DNA from: Rutpela maculata | Taxonomy: Eukaryota > Arthropoda > Insecta > Coleoptera > Cerambycidae | Length of the DNA: 64,000 bases | NCBI GenBank assembly: GCA_936432065.2 | Contig: OW386291.2 | Location: forward strand, 19,879,821 to 19,943,820 | Reading direction: 5' to 3' | Notes under the pieces: model-generated | Databases searched by the model: none | The model's input: only the letters and a program-made list of their open reading frames with translations | What the model was told of the DNA's origin: nothing | Program-made: the position numbers and the translations under genes | In this document: positions 35,552-46,417 of the stretch, one piece after another | Numbering within the stretch: the stretch's first letter is position 1 | Layout of the letters: the number at the start of each line of letters is the position of its first letter

Positions 35552-36146
35552 TAGAACGACGTTGTCTTTCATATCTAACCACCTACACCACCCCAATTAT
35601 CGAAGCCACCCCCAAGGACCTGACTAGTTGGCCGTGTGAGACTCCCTCCTCATTAGTGTATTGCAGAGGGGGTACTGCACGTAAAATATTAAAATTTTGT
35701 TCAGGGCACGTAGTCATTTTTACTTTTAATTTATTGTAGCGTTAAGTTAGTGTCCTGTATTTTACTAAAATAATGAGAAATATAAAAAAAAATATAGTTA
35801 AATATTGGGTTCAATTTTCTTAGCTTATCGATGCATTTGCATTTCATGTCATGTGTCAAAATTCAATCAGTAAAAGATTACAGCGATAACACACATACAT
35901 GTGGTGTTATCAATCAAAGCACAAATAATATGTTCAAATGTCAGATTGAAATTCAACAAATAAATGTCAAATTGAAAATCAATTTAAAAAATGCCACAAC
36001 GGTTTGGTAAATTACAACACATCATTCAAATTGCTTGGGAGATCATTCACTAAATGGCCTAATGGCAAAACTACCACTGTTGTACTACATAATTAACGTG
36101 TTTTCCAAGTAATTTTCAGAAGAACTTTCTTCAAAGACATACTAAC

Positions 36147-36339
36147 CTTCTCTTTTTTACTAAAGAATCGCCCTAATGATGATTTGATGCCTTTCTTCTT
36201 TTGAGCAGCGGCAGCAGCAGCGACGGCGGCGGCCGAGGACATATCACGTGGTAGGCCGGTGACGGTGTTCTTGTGAAGACTTTCCTGGCTGCTGTGACGA
36301 GAGGACAGAGGTGATGGAGGAGTGTGCGTCTGCCCTTGC
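36147..36339 (-). CDS. Liprin-alpha: Liprin-alpha exon: basic KKKGIKSS linker
   Basis: A 193-nt exon follows a GTGTTTAG acceptor and ends at GAGAAG|GTTAGT. One base completes an Arg codon and the exon leaves in phase 0. It encodes a Ser/Thr/Pro-rich stretch (THTPPSPLSSRHSSQESLHK), an alanine run (AAAVAAAAAA) and then QKKKGIKSSLGRFFSKKEK, a block conserved from insects to vertebrates. The alanine run is coded by mixed GCx codons and is locally GC-rich, unlike the surrounding intron. Confidence 0.94.
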
Positions 36340-37394
36340 CTAAACACACTGCATTCTACTTTCTAAACTATGTCTAATCGAGCATGCAAGTTCACTTAAG
36401 CAATGACATGCAGATGCAAAAACTATGAATAAAAGATAAGGAATATGCAAGGCATCTCTCTGGCAGGTAGTAATGCATATTGAGAACTATGTATAACTCA
36501 AGCCTAACTGGTTCCAGTACAGATTTTACTTCTTGGATTTGCGGATTGTCATCTAATTTATGTGGTGTGTTTTATATTTTAACTAATAATACTCCAGGAA
36601 TTAGAAAATTTTACCTGGAAAAATTCATGGTAGTTCTGGAAATAGGTTTACTTTATGTTTTTTTGACTCGCTGAATCCAAATTTTTAACTTCCCACCAAA
36701 AATTCCCCTCGCAACCCCCTCAAATTTAGAGAAGAAAACCCAAAAAATTGGTTTTTGATTTTTTTTATCGTTTTTTTCGTTTTAGAGAAAAAATACCCAG
36801 GCATTCAAAAAGTAAATAAAATACACAACAAAAAAAGTCCTTTGACATTTTGACGTATAACGAACGGGAGGAGAGCGAGTGGATCCCGATGCGCCACGCG
36901 TGCATTTAGGTATCACGGCAACTCCACAGTTACTCTCTCGTCCTTCGATCTCCCCTGCCACAGCCCTTCGAGCTAGCATACTGTTTTCAAGAGGCCTTTC
37001 CCTTTTCCCCCCGACCCATGACACCTGTATGCTGCTCGAGAATTGATAGCAACCCGTTGATCGCGATTGAAGTTTCTTAGGCGTTTTATTTTAATTGCTT
37101 TAAAAAACGTTTTGTTTTGCATGAGAACTGTTTTCTCATATTTTAAACATGGTTGATGTGACTTTAAATTGTTTCAATTGATCAAAGTCCTCGTCCAAAA
37201 CCCAGATTTGTATTCCCTCGCTCAGCTGTCCGGACTCCAAATACAGATCTACAAGCTATCGCAAAAGCTAGCAATCATTTTTTCCATTTTTTCTTCGTTT
37301 CTATGGTTGCAAGGATGAAAACACATGACTTTCAACAGTTTTAGACATCAGTGTTTCACCAAGACCGCGTACAGCAGTAAACACAACACTCCCT

Positions 37395-37886
37395 CTTTGG
37401 CCACAACTGAAGGTGCTGCTGAGCAACACTCACTGAGAACGTACCACCAACAAACGCGGTCCTACGGGGGGGGGGGGGGGTAATGGGGGGGTAATTACCC
37501 CCCAGAAGGGACACAAAAGGCAGAAAATATCAAGTTTTTTATAACTTTATTAAATCTATACAACAAAAACGAACAAAAATACGAACTTATTAAAAATTAC
37601 CCCCCCCCCCCCCCCCCCAGAATATCAATCTACGACCGCCCTTGACCACCAAGTCCAACTTTGGCAAGGAAATGTTATCGAGCCAGACAAATTGGGCTGG
37701 AAAAGAACCAGTTACGGACTTTTTCCTGTCACTACTTTCAATCCTACTCTATCAAAACTCCTAAAGATTATTTCCGCCAGGTGTAAAAAAGGCTGCCGCG
37801 GCATGCATAGCTGCAGGAGGAGTGGGTTGAAATGTTCCATCATGTGCCTCGAGTGCAACAATTCATGTGAGAATATTCCTAACTGA
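37395..37886 (+). pseudogene. C4: XPG-like nuclease / Cys8 protein, C-terminal remnant
   Basis: Reads TTEGAAEQHSLRTYHQ up to 37450, is interrupted by a 194-bp MITE, and continues VQLWQGNVIEPDKLGWKRTS, FNPTLSKLLKIISARCKKGC, then RGMHSCRRSGLKCSIMCLEC to the stop at 37886. The join across the MITE is in frame (TYHQVQLWQGN), as in the other copies (for example FQVQKWLGN in C2). The first Cys of the usual CNC is replaced (ARC), so the cysteine cluster is incomplete. The nuclease core was not recognised upstream (37140-37390). Confidence 0.7.
37451..37644. mobile_element. Small hAT-type MITE with G15/C19 runs
   Basis: CAAACGCGGTCCTAC at 37451 is mirrored by GTAGATTG...: the right end reads CTACGACCGCCCTTG to 37644. 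ACCACCAA flanks both sides exactly (37443-37450 and 37645-37652), an 8-bp target duplication. The interior has a run of 15 G (37466-37480), seven G (37485-37491) and a run of 19 C (37600-37618), so it is itself a palindrome with homopolymer arms. Confidence 0.8.
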
Positions 37887-39790
37887 AAGAACGTAACCGA
37901 CGTGTAACTTAGCGCATATAGCCCCGTGGCGCCGAGGCTCATGTTTCAAGGAGTGTTAGTGCTTCCCCGTTCTTTCAACGTTAAAATGTCGAAATGAATT
38001 TTTGTTGCAAATTTTGTCTACTTTCCGAATTTCTTCGTATCTTTTTCCTAACACGAAAAAAAAACAGTTTATTGGTTTTATTTTCAAATTCTTGAGGCGG
38101 TTGCGGGGGGATTTTTGGTGGGAAGTTAAAAATTCAGATTCAGCACTCCAAAAAACGTAAAGTAACTATTTCCAGAACTACCATGAATTTTTCCTATATG
38201 GTCTCTGATGCCTGGGGTATAAGTATAACAAGCTAATTGGCTAATTCATTCTTTGTTTTCGGACTAAAGCTGGAAAGACATGCCAATCAATCTATATTCC
38301 TTTTCTTTTTAAATAAGGACTTATGCAACGAATATATCTTTAAGAGCCCTTATACCATAACCTCAATAACTTGATTATATTATCATTTTAACATCATTAT
38401 AAAGTATAATATAATAAAGACATTAACACAAATAATTGACATGCACATTTTTCAAACTATGCATATTTGCAATAAATTACTAAGATGGAAATATCACAGA
38501 CAGACGCATTGACATTCTATCGAATGTAATATCATTTAGCGCTTAAAATTTTTTTCATTAAATTTTCTTAGGAGCATGGTCACCTAGTAATAAAAAGTTT
38601 AACTTGGAAGTTTGTTATCTGATCATGAGCACTCTAGCTGAGATTTAAACTTTGGTAATAAACTGCCGAGGTAGCAAGGGTACGTTATAATGACGTCAAA
38701 ATCTAGTGGTACTGGTCAAAAGATATTAGTGGACTAAAAATCGACGACACAACGACGTCTCATAAATGACATTAAAATGACGTGCTACATATCACGTCAT
38801 ATTGTCATCTTTTTTTGGTGTTAAATTTATTTATATTTATCGAATTACAAACTTTAAAACTTGCAAATGGCATTAACATATATTAAAATCTGGGCAGGCT
38901 GAGCCCCTTACTCTTTCCAAATTTACTGCAGCAAAGGCTTTTTTCGCTCTCAATTCTCTGGATGTGGAACGGTATTGACGGACACACAATAAAATGTTTA
39001 CTGGATTAGGCTATATTTCCTCGATTCCATTTAACGATTAACTTCTTAACTGACTGATTAAATTCGTCCGTCTCTTTCTGGACAAATTTTTGCTACCCTC
39101 AATTTTTATTCACGATGCTCCCTCTGTCGTGTCGTATTTTGCAATTTTGTTGAAATGTAAAAAAATGCCACTTTTCATTCGTTCGTGCCGGGCCGAATTT
39201 TCGATTTGCCCTAGGAAATTTACGATGCGGATCAACTAGAACTCTTCCTCTTTCCATTGCGACATCACACGGTGTATTTCGAACAATATGAACAATTTAA
39301 CATTGCATGTTTTTGCACTTTTTTCGGCTCCAAAACGCTACTTTTTTTCGCCCTTTTTCGTTTATATCTCGGAAACGGCTGCAGCTAGCTCAAAAATAAA
39401 TTTTCACAAGGGTCCAAATAATTTCTTGTCCTAAATACATTCGTTTCGGAGAAATCGACCCAAATATGTGGCGATGCACAACTCAAAATGGTACATTTTT
39501 CGCTTAAAACCTCCATAACGGTAGCTCCTAGGCCAAAAAACTTCGCCCTAACGAATTTGTACAGAATTAAATTATCTAAAAGTCTTTCTTTTTTTAATTT
39601 CTTTTAATCCCGACCGTGCCTACGTCATAACTAAATATCGAAACATCCAATGAGATTCGTTCACTGCTGTATATCTGCGAGGCGATAAAAAGTCATATAC
39701 AGGGCGATCTGTCTACATTGACATTTGTGTTTTTGCGCGATGCAGATTGAAACCAAGGACAATTGTATAAACTGTCGATCTGCATAAGCG

Positions 39791-40375
39791 CACGAACGGG
39801 TAGAGATATTGACTTCATATTTGAAGCATAGATGGAACTATTCGAGTGAATCAAAAATACACCTACGTCACAAAAATGAAAAATTCTTACAGCGCACGAA
39901 CGGATAGTGCTATTGACTTCATATTTGAAATGTAGATGGAACTATTGAAGAAAAACGAAATTTGAGTGAATCAAAGATGCACCTACGTCACAAAAATGAA
40001 AAATTCTAACAGCACACGGACGGGTAGAAATATTGACTTCATATTTGAAACGTAGGTGGAACTATTGAAGAAAAACGAAATTCGAGTGAATCAAAAACAC
40101 ACCTACGTCACAAAAATGAAAAATTCTTACAGTGCACGAACGGGTAGAGATACTGACTTCATATTTGAAACGTGGGTGGAACTATTGAAAGAAAAATGAA
40201 ATTCGAGTGACTCAAAAATACACCTATGTCACTAAAATGAAAAATTCTTACAGTACACGGATTGGTAGAGATATTGACTTCATACTTGAAACGTGGGTGG
40301 AACTATTGAAAGAAAAACGAAATTCGAGTGAAACAAAAATACACCTACGTCATAAAAATAATTTTCGGAGAAATT
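39791..40375 (+). repeat. Tandem repeat, five units of about 120 bp
   Basis: Units start at about 39791, 39895, 40015, 40135 and 40256 with CACGAACGGGTAGAGATATT-like text, then GACTTCATATTTGAAACG, a GTGGAACTATT block and CACCTACGTCACAAAAATGA. Spacings are 104, 120, 120 and 121. The units differ by about 5-10%. The frames that run through it have no motif. Confidence 0.85.
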
Positions 40376-40750
40376 TCAGAAAAACGTCAAATTTTCGGAG
40401 AAATGTCACTTTTCAGAAAAATGTCAAAAATTCGGGAAAATGTCAAATTTTCGGAAAAATGTCACTTTTCAGAAAAATGTCGAATTTTCAGAGAAATGTC
40501 ACTTTTCTGAAAAATGTCAAAAATTCGGAAAAATGTCAAATTTTCGGAGAAATGTCACTTTTCAGAAAAAAGTTAAAAATTCGGAAAAATGTCAGATTTT
40601 CGGAGAAATGTCACTTTTCAGAAAAATGTCAAATATTCGAAAAAATGTAAAATTTTCAGAGAAATGTCACTTTAGAAATATGCCAAAAATTCTTTAAAAT
40701 GTCAAATTTTCGGAGAAATGTCACTTTTCAGAAAAATGTCACATATTCGC
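40363..40750 (+). repeat. Short-period tandem repeat (about 19 bp)
   Basis: Some twenty imperfect units of the type TTTTCGGAGAAATGTCAC / TTTTCAGAAAAATGTCAA. The period of about 19 (not a multiple of three) keeps several frames open at once, which explains the long repetitive frames here; they are not genes. Confidence 0.85.
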
Positions 40751-41690
40751 CTAACCTCAAAAAAATACCAAAATTTCTCAGGATACCCAAAAGAAAATTC
40801 CCAAAAAATACTACGGGTCCATCTAATTTTGTTATTATTCCAGGATAATGTTTTCTTAACAATATCCAAAAGAATTTATATTCGAAAGAGTTTGCAAAGG
40901 CCCGTAGGGCGTTATTGCGCCAAAATTTAAATGTTTGCCTATATTATTTTCAATCAAATATTTTATTATTTTTAGTAATTTTTTAACATACACATCAGAG
41001 CAATTTATAATTTCGCACCCGCCTTCAAAAGCCATGATCGGTAAAAGCACAACCGATAATTAGGTGATACTTATGCGTGTGCAGTCCATCTTGATCTTGG
41101 TTCAAAATGGTGGAAATTGAGTGTTTGTACTTTATATGTCCTGTAAATTTTGTAGTTCAGAATGTTCAGATGTCATAAAAAGGTAAGTAGTTATTTTATT
41201 GTATATTATTTTGTAATATTATGTCGACTTTAGCGTGTTTAGAGTATCTGATTTGGTGTTTACACACTTAGGTACACCATTTTATTTTGTTTGTGGATGA
41301 GCGGTATGGCACTAATAAAGTGTACATTTTATGTAAATGTAAATACAGTGAGTGGATTGATTCTGGACATTTAGTGTTGAATTGATGGGTGTGGGATGTA
41401 CCGGATGTAAATGAAATCAGGATTACTCCTAAAACTTTTTTGTTTTACTTTACTACAAAATGTTTTTTGTTCATGAACATGGTGAAATATTTGGTACTCA
41501 AAAGTAATAGCACAACGATCCATATTTCCATTCGGAAAAATGCGCATAACTGGATCAGCGTTATATAAATTAGTCCCAAGTTTGAGCCAATTTGACAGAA
41601 ACCCATTTTTCATAAGAAAAATTCGGGTCATCACTTTTGTTGCAATTCTCAAAACTTCAAAGTTATATGCTAAAAAAAACAAAAAAGTTA

Positions 41691-42077
41691 TACTGCCGTC
41701 CTAAGCCAAAAAGACGTATCTCAGGTTTTGGCCGAAATGCATATTTTTATACCTTAGGATAGCTGGAGCTATTTTCTATATATTTCCATAGCGAAATAAA
41801 TGTATTTCAATCGTTACGTATTTTTAAAGTGCTAACAAAGTTTGACGTATCTAAAAAAATAGGCCAATTAGACGTATCTCATTGTAAAAAAAAACTAGTA
41901 ACCTAATTAATATAAATTCATAACTATACCACTATTAACCTCTACATTAGTTCAACTACAAAAAAAAAAATTTGTAAATATTTGAAAATATTGACGCGAT
42001 TTCGAAAATTCAAAACATGCCTATATCTCAAAACAGTGAAACCTCGAGATACATCTTTTTGGCTTAGGAGGGCAGTA
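41691..42077. mobile_element. TA-flanked 387-bp MITE
   Basis: TACTGCCGTCCTAAGCCAAA at 41691 mirrors TTTGGCTTAGGAGGGCAGTA ending at 42077, about 35 bp of inverted repeat (to GACGTATCTC), with TA outside both ends. No frame. Tc1/mariner-type non-autonomous element by structure. Confidence 0.8.
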
Positions 42078-42172
42078 TAAGTGACCCGGATTTTCTGTAC
42101 ATTTCAGTATAACGGTAATATAGATGCCATTTTATTTGTAGTTTGAGTGGCACGTAAAAGAAATCAGGTAAA

Positions 42173-42442
42173 ATGACTTATGTGGGAGTGGAATTTGTGG
42201 GGAATGGTACAATAGGATTAGTCTACTCTTCCTGGCTTACTCCTCTCAAGAAAGAGGTTTTATGGCCACCATATAAAACCACTAACTCTTTCAATAAGGC
42301 ACTTACCCCTCCCGAAGAACCTGATGAAACTAAATGGAAAGTTTTTGCTATAAAACGCAAATTTTTTGGATTGTCTTATGACAGTGTTCAAAACATTCTG
42401 TTTCATAACAATCCAACCATGTATAGATATAATATAAATTGA
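42173..42442 (+). pseudogene. Coding remnant (N-terminal part of a repeated insect gene)
   Basis: An 89-codon frame MTYVGVEFVGNGTIGLVYSS, WLTPLKKEVLWPPYKTTNSF, then NKALTPPEEPDETKWKVFAI. The shape (SSWL....WPPYK....F-KA......W-VF-IKR) resembles the N-terminus of multi-copy insect proteins that carry DUF4806 further on; this is from memory and only moderately sure. It is cut by the end of the element at about 42420. Its presence only in copy 2 suggests the element once carried this gene. Confidence 0.4.
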
Positions 42443-42689
42443 TCTATTGTAACATATATTTTAAATATATGCCCAACTTCAACTACTAGTAGTTTTATAA
42501 GTTCCTATTACTAAAAACCTGTGGGGGGATTATTAAATGCAACCTGAAAAAGACGTCAAATTAACTTCTAGCAAAAGACGTCAAATTAACGTCTAGCATA
42601 AGACGTCATTCATCGAAGGCATTTCTTGTCACTCACTGACCATTTTTTCACGTCATTTTCAAGTGCCTTTGCTACCTGGATGTCCAATT

Positions 42690-43284
42690 TACATAAATTA
42701 CACAAAGCTGTATGCAGTGGTTTACAGCGATACAATTCATGCTGGTAAGGTCAAAAGCTGATCTAACTATTTTTTAATTAATAATGATATTTGATTGGTG
42801 CAATAGTTTTAAAGAATGGGATTTCATTGGCATGAGTGAAATAATCAAATAAAATCATCAATTTTATGAGGTTATGGTTTTGACATTGCTTTATTAATAC
42901 GTCTTCTCAAGTCTTTAAAAAGTTGTTAAACAAAAAGTGTGACATGAAATATTATACTAGCAAACAAGTAATAACCTGTAAGTAACTCCTGGTGGTAGGC
43001 CACTTGCGCCTGTTCGTCTAGCATTGTAAAGTAAAGGAATTAAATGAATTTAAATGTACAAATCTATATTTATTTTTAAAAGAATATATCATGTGCACTC
43101 TTAAATAAATTAATAAAAATAACAACAACTAGATGAAACAATTTGTTTTCTCCTCGGCTTTAACTTTTACAAAAGAAATTTGAATTTACTCGACACTAAT
43201 TTCATTTTAATTGAGAATATGTATTTCACTTGATACATGAATAGGTACTTTGAAAATTATAAAAGGTGAATCAACAATACATAC
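42690..43284. other. Liprin-alpha intron, nothing recognised
   Basis: AT-rich intron between the GACGTC-rich element and the 43.3-kb exon; no repeats or frames of note. The exon-proximal donor is at 43284-43283. Confidence 0.4.
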
Positions 43285-43439
43285 CTTCTGAGTTCCTCCT
43301 GACTATGTGCTAAAGCCTGCGCCACTCTCTCCAGCCTCAGAGATCTTGCCGTCAGAGGAGAGGCTCCGCCTCCACTACTACTGTCGCCCATATGCATTTC
43401 TTCTCTAGATATCTCAGATGAGAGAGGAGCCAACTGAAG
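43285..43439 (-). CDS. Liprin-alpha: Liprin-alpha exon: linker before SAM region
   Basis: A 155-nt exon with acceptor TTTGACAG and donor AGAAG|GTATGT enters in phase 0 and leaves in phase 2. It encodes LQLAPLSSEISREEMHMG, a GGGASPLTARSLRLERV stretch and AQALAHSQEELR. The ARSLRLERVAQALAHSQEEL block matches the short helical segment of the liprin-alpha linker. No stops. The nearest neighbours are an inverted-repeat element at 44.28-45.23 kb and the GACGTC-rich element that ends near 42.68 kb. Confidence 0.93.
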
Positions 43440-44281
43440 CTGTCAAATACATACGTAAATTTCTCTGATAAAGGAGATTTTAAGGATTCACAAATTTACA
43501 CTAACATGCAGCTAGTGAGTGAGAGAGAATAATGTGCGTGTGATGTCTGTTAAAGCCAACAAAATATTTTTTAATACGTTTTGTACAATAAGAAAACACT
43601 TGTGGTCAAAAAATTATATAGGAAAAACATATATAAAATTGTAATTACAATCTCAAAATCGTATAAATAAGTTTTTAAAGACTCTTATGATCTATTATTC
43701 TTATTTCATGGGTGGGGTAAAATTGTTTATTTGTGACCAGAAATTTTTATCAAAGCATGTTAGACAAACAAGGATTTGCTTCCAATAATTCCAAACAAAT
43801 GAGACAAGTATGATTTGCCAGATGTGTTACAAAATCTTTCAAAAATAGAATGTGAAATTTTCGATATGTTTATATTATTGGATGAACTGATCCTTTTCAT
43901 TAGTTTGACTGAGATATAGGAAAATCGATTTTTACTAAGTAAACACAATTTTTTTAGTATTTTATTCTTTGAAAGTTAAATTTCATGGTCATATTGGGAA
44001 TTTTGTTTATTATTTTGAGACAATATACTCAACTTCATTCAAGTAAGTATTGGAGTTTAAAAACTAATAATAATGTTTACAACACCGAGGCCTTATTATT
44101 ATCATTATTTTTTGGCTCTGCAGTCCTTGTTTATTAAATACAGTCGTGTTTGAGTGTTCAGTTCAGAAAGTTCTAAAGATTAGAAAGAGTCATTTGAATA
44201 AAGTATAAATTCTTAAGAAACTTTTTCCCTATCTATACCGAGTGTCATTTCTTTACTTTTTAACGGATCAACTTGAAACTA
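43440..44281. other. Liprin-alpha intron, nothing recognised
   Basis: AT-rich intron sequence, short unrecognised frames only. Confidence 0.4.
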
Positions 44282-45226
44282 TAGTCCAATCAACGAAGGA
44301 AAAATAGGGGAATTAATTCGTGTAGTTGCAAATTTTTGTATAGTTGTCGGGAGGAGTGCCCTGAACAACATACCAAAAGTTCTGACCGGTGGGGGATGAG
44401 CGGGGGGGGTGGGGGTAGTTTAAAGGTCCCCTTATCACGTTTTTCTTAAATAACTCGAAAACTACGACCTCTATCAAAAAATTATCTTTATACAAAATTA
44501 AACTAGATGAAATTTTCTACAAATAAGTTCTTATTCATTTTTTTATGTAGGATCAATACTTTACAAGATACAGAGGGTGCAAAAATCGCGAATTAAAAAA
44601 AAAATTAAGCAGTTTTTCAGGTTTTTCCGGAAAAATTCGGTGAACTTTTAAGAATTTTCGAGTGGCCATATCCAAAAATATGCATTTTTCGAAAAAATTC
44701 ACAAGAGTAAAAACATCTTATTTTGGGCCAAAAAAAGTAAGTTTATTGTTTCTCTTTCATTTTTGACCTAATTCTACAAGTTACGGAACCCATGATATCT
44801 TTTTTCAACTCTTTGCTAATGTCATTACAAACACATTGCATATAGTTTCATCAAAATCCATTCATTAGCACTCAAATTAGAGATTTTGGTCATTTTAGCG
44901 CTCCGTTGACTGGACTATACCTCTATATCTCGTAAAGTATTGATCCTACATAAAAAATGAATAGGAACTTATTTGTAGAAAATTTCATCTAGTTTAATTT
45001 TGTATAAGAACAATTTTTCGTTAGAGGTCGTAGTTTTCGAGTTATTCGAGAGAAACATGAAAAGGGGACCTTTAAACCACCCCCCACCCCCTCGCTCACC
45101 CCCCCCATCGGTCAGGACTTTTAGTATGTTGTTCAGGGCACTCTCCCCCAACAACTATACAAAAATTGGTCACTACACGAATTATTTCCCCTATTCGGCC
45201 TTTTTAGTACTTCGTTGACTGGATTA
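44282..45226. mobile_element. TAGTCCAATC long-TIR element C, CTA target duplication
   Basis: TAGTCCAATCAACGAAG at 44282 mirrors CTTCGTTGACTGGATTA ending at 45226, with CTA outside both ends. Arms of about 290 bp: TTTAAAGGTCCCC (44420) against GGGGACCTTTAAA (45064), and GTAGGATCAATACTTTA (44547) against TAAAGTATTGATCCTAC (44934). The loop (44580-44925) ends with a second CCGTTGACTGGACTATA, so an additional partial copy of the same terminus is inside. No gene. Third member of the TAGTCCA family. Confidence 0.85.
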
Positions 45227-45540
45227 CTAGGTATGTCACATGTTACCAAAATGACATTTTTTTTATCTATCTGCCAAGTTTCTAAAACTTCCGGTTTTTT
45301 CAGCGACTTTTGATTTTTAACACGTTCGCTGAGTATGGCGCTTATGAGCGCCAGTCTATGGCTCATCCAATATGCAGATGGCGGATATGAGTGTCGATCA
45401 CAATTGCGATTTTAATATTTCAGTACACACTTAGCACTGAACTAGGGAGCACGTCGGTGTGGTTTGCATATAGTTAGAGGTTATAATTTAGTGTGTGCGA
45501 TACCGTTTCTGAATCAACTTATTTTTGTGCTCTGGAGATG

Positions 45541-46324
45541 GATAACTCTGAGGCAGGTCCTTCATACCCTAAAAGACCTATGCCACAGTTTAGGAACCAA
45601 GACAAGTTGACAGAGGATGAGTTATTCCAGTTTTTGATGGATTCAGATGTGAAACAAAGTGATGACTCATATATACCGAATGACGAGGATTCGTTGGAAG
45701 ACGACTTAGGTAGGTAAAATATATCAATTGAGTTATAGAGAGGTGACACTACTACTTTTTAGATGAAGTAGAACAAAGTGAACAACGACCAAACATTAAT
45801 TTCATTTCGCCTGAACCTGGAGAAAATACATCAACCGAGTGACAAAGAATATTCGACTAGCATGAAGTCGTTGCAATTTTCCAAAACTAATCAGCTTTTT
45901 GTAGAAATATCAGACACTACTCATTATGATTTTTTTCATTTATTTTTTAATAAGTAATCAATTTTAACAAATGATAGAACAATCAAATGCTTACGCTGAG
46001 CTTATATTTCTCACGGGTAATAATTCTGAACGATCTCGTAAAAGTCATTGGAAAGAACTGTTCGAGAATTATTTACTTTCATTGGATTGACATTTCACTG
46101 GCACGATTATATGTACTAAGCTGCAAGATTACTGGAAAACTCACAGATTGTTTCGCCCTAAAATGTTTTTTCGATTATATGAGTAGAGGCCGCTTTTTAG
46201 CGATTCTGAGGTGTGTACACTTTTCTCCTAATCCAGATGATGGGGTAGTTCCAGCAAATCGTTTATACAAGATCCGACCTGTTATTGAATATTTTAATAC
46301 GAAAATGATAGAGATGTATTATCC
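45541..46324 (+). pseudogene. piggyBac transposase, N-terminal half
   Basis: Starts MDNSEAGPSYPKRPMPQFRN with acidic spacers (DSDVKQSDDSYIPNDEDSLE), as in piggyBac-derived N-termini. After several frameshifts (45716-45985) it reads NDLVKVIGKNCSRIIYF... and then the DDE_Tnp_1_7 block: MSRGRFLAILRCVHFSPNPD, ANRLYKIRPVIEYFNTKMIE, MYYPR. Here (46325) the C5 element interrupts it; the remainder resumes at 49328. Dead because of frameshifts as well as the insertion. Confidence 0.85.
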
Positions 46325-46417
46325 AAGAGTGACCCAAAAAAAAAACCATTTTTCGCCCTTTTTGGGGACCTCATACATTTAAAAGTGGTCTAAATGATAG
46401 TTTATGGTGATACTTTA

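Larger units (their letters stand above)
32910..35827. mobile_element. 2.9-kb inverted-repeat element with two palindromes inside
   Basis: TAAGCTAAGAAAATTGA at 32910 mirrors TCAATTTTCTTAGCTTA ending at 35827. The arms run about 120 bp, including CAGGACACTAACTTAACGCT (32990) against AGCGTTAAGTTAGTGTCCTG (35738). Inside: a 289-bp palindrome (33035-33323), a (TTTG)n tract and a 569-bp foldback MITE (34983-35551). The remaining interior 33330-34980 has no recognised gene; 34390-34620 is richer in GC and could be untranslated retroelement sequence. No target duplication read. Confidence 0.65.
36589..38220 (+). mobile_element. C4 element: long-TIR DNA transposon (Academ-like)
   Basis: Left arm 36590-36720 and right arm 38090-38220 are inverted copies: AATTCATGGTAGTTCTGGAA at 36622 against TTCCAGAACTACCATGAATT at 38170; TTTTTAACTTCCCACCAAAAA at 36682 against its mirror at 38115. 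TAA lies just outside TACTCCAGG/CCTGGGGTA on both sides, a 3-bp target duplication. The interior holds the C4 gene remnant. 36780-37140 and 37900-38090 hold no further recognised frames. Confidence 0.75.
38666..42680. mobile_element. GACGTC-rich DNA element, copy 2
   Basis: The left end (GAGGTAGCAAGGGTACG) and right end (GTGCCTTTGCTACCTGG) match those of the element at 14872-18329, and 40840-41160 and 42385-42660 match its interior. GACGTC/ACGTCA words are frequent at both ends (38694, 38757, 42546, 42583, 42603, 42652). The copy holds two tandem arrays, a 387-bp MITE and a short coding remnant, and lacks the LINE. The boundary of the left end is less certain. Confidence 0.65.

Noticed and set aside
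36782..37024. 80-codon minus frame in the C4 element
   Set aside because: GC-rich but without motif; opposite strand to the C4 gene and next to its left arm; not supported as a gene.
40207..40930. Several overlapping frames rich in EKCHFSEKCQIF-type repeats
   Set aside because: They are the 19-bp tandem repeat read in different frames; period not divisible by three keeps all frames open.
44969..45366. Frames with GGGERGGGG-like peptides
   Set aside because: They lie in the G/C-rich part of the inverted arms of element C and read the same DNA on both strands.
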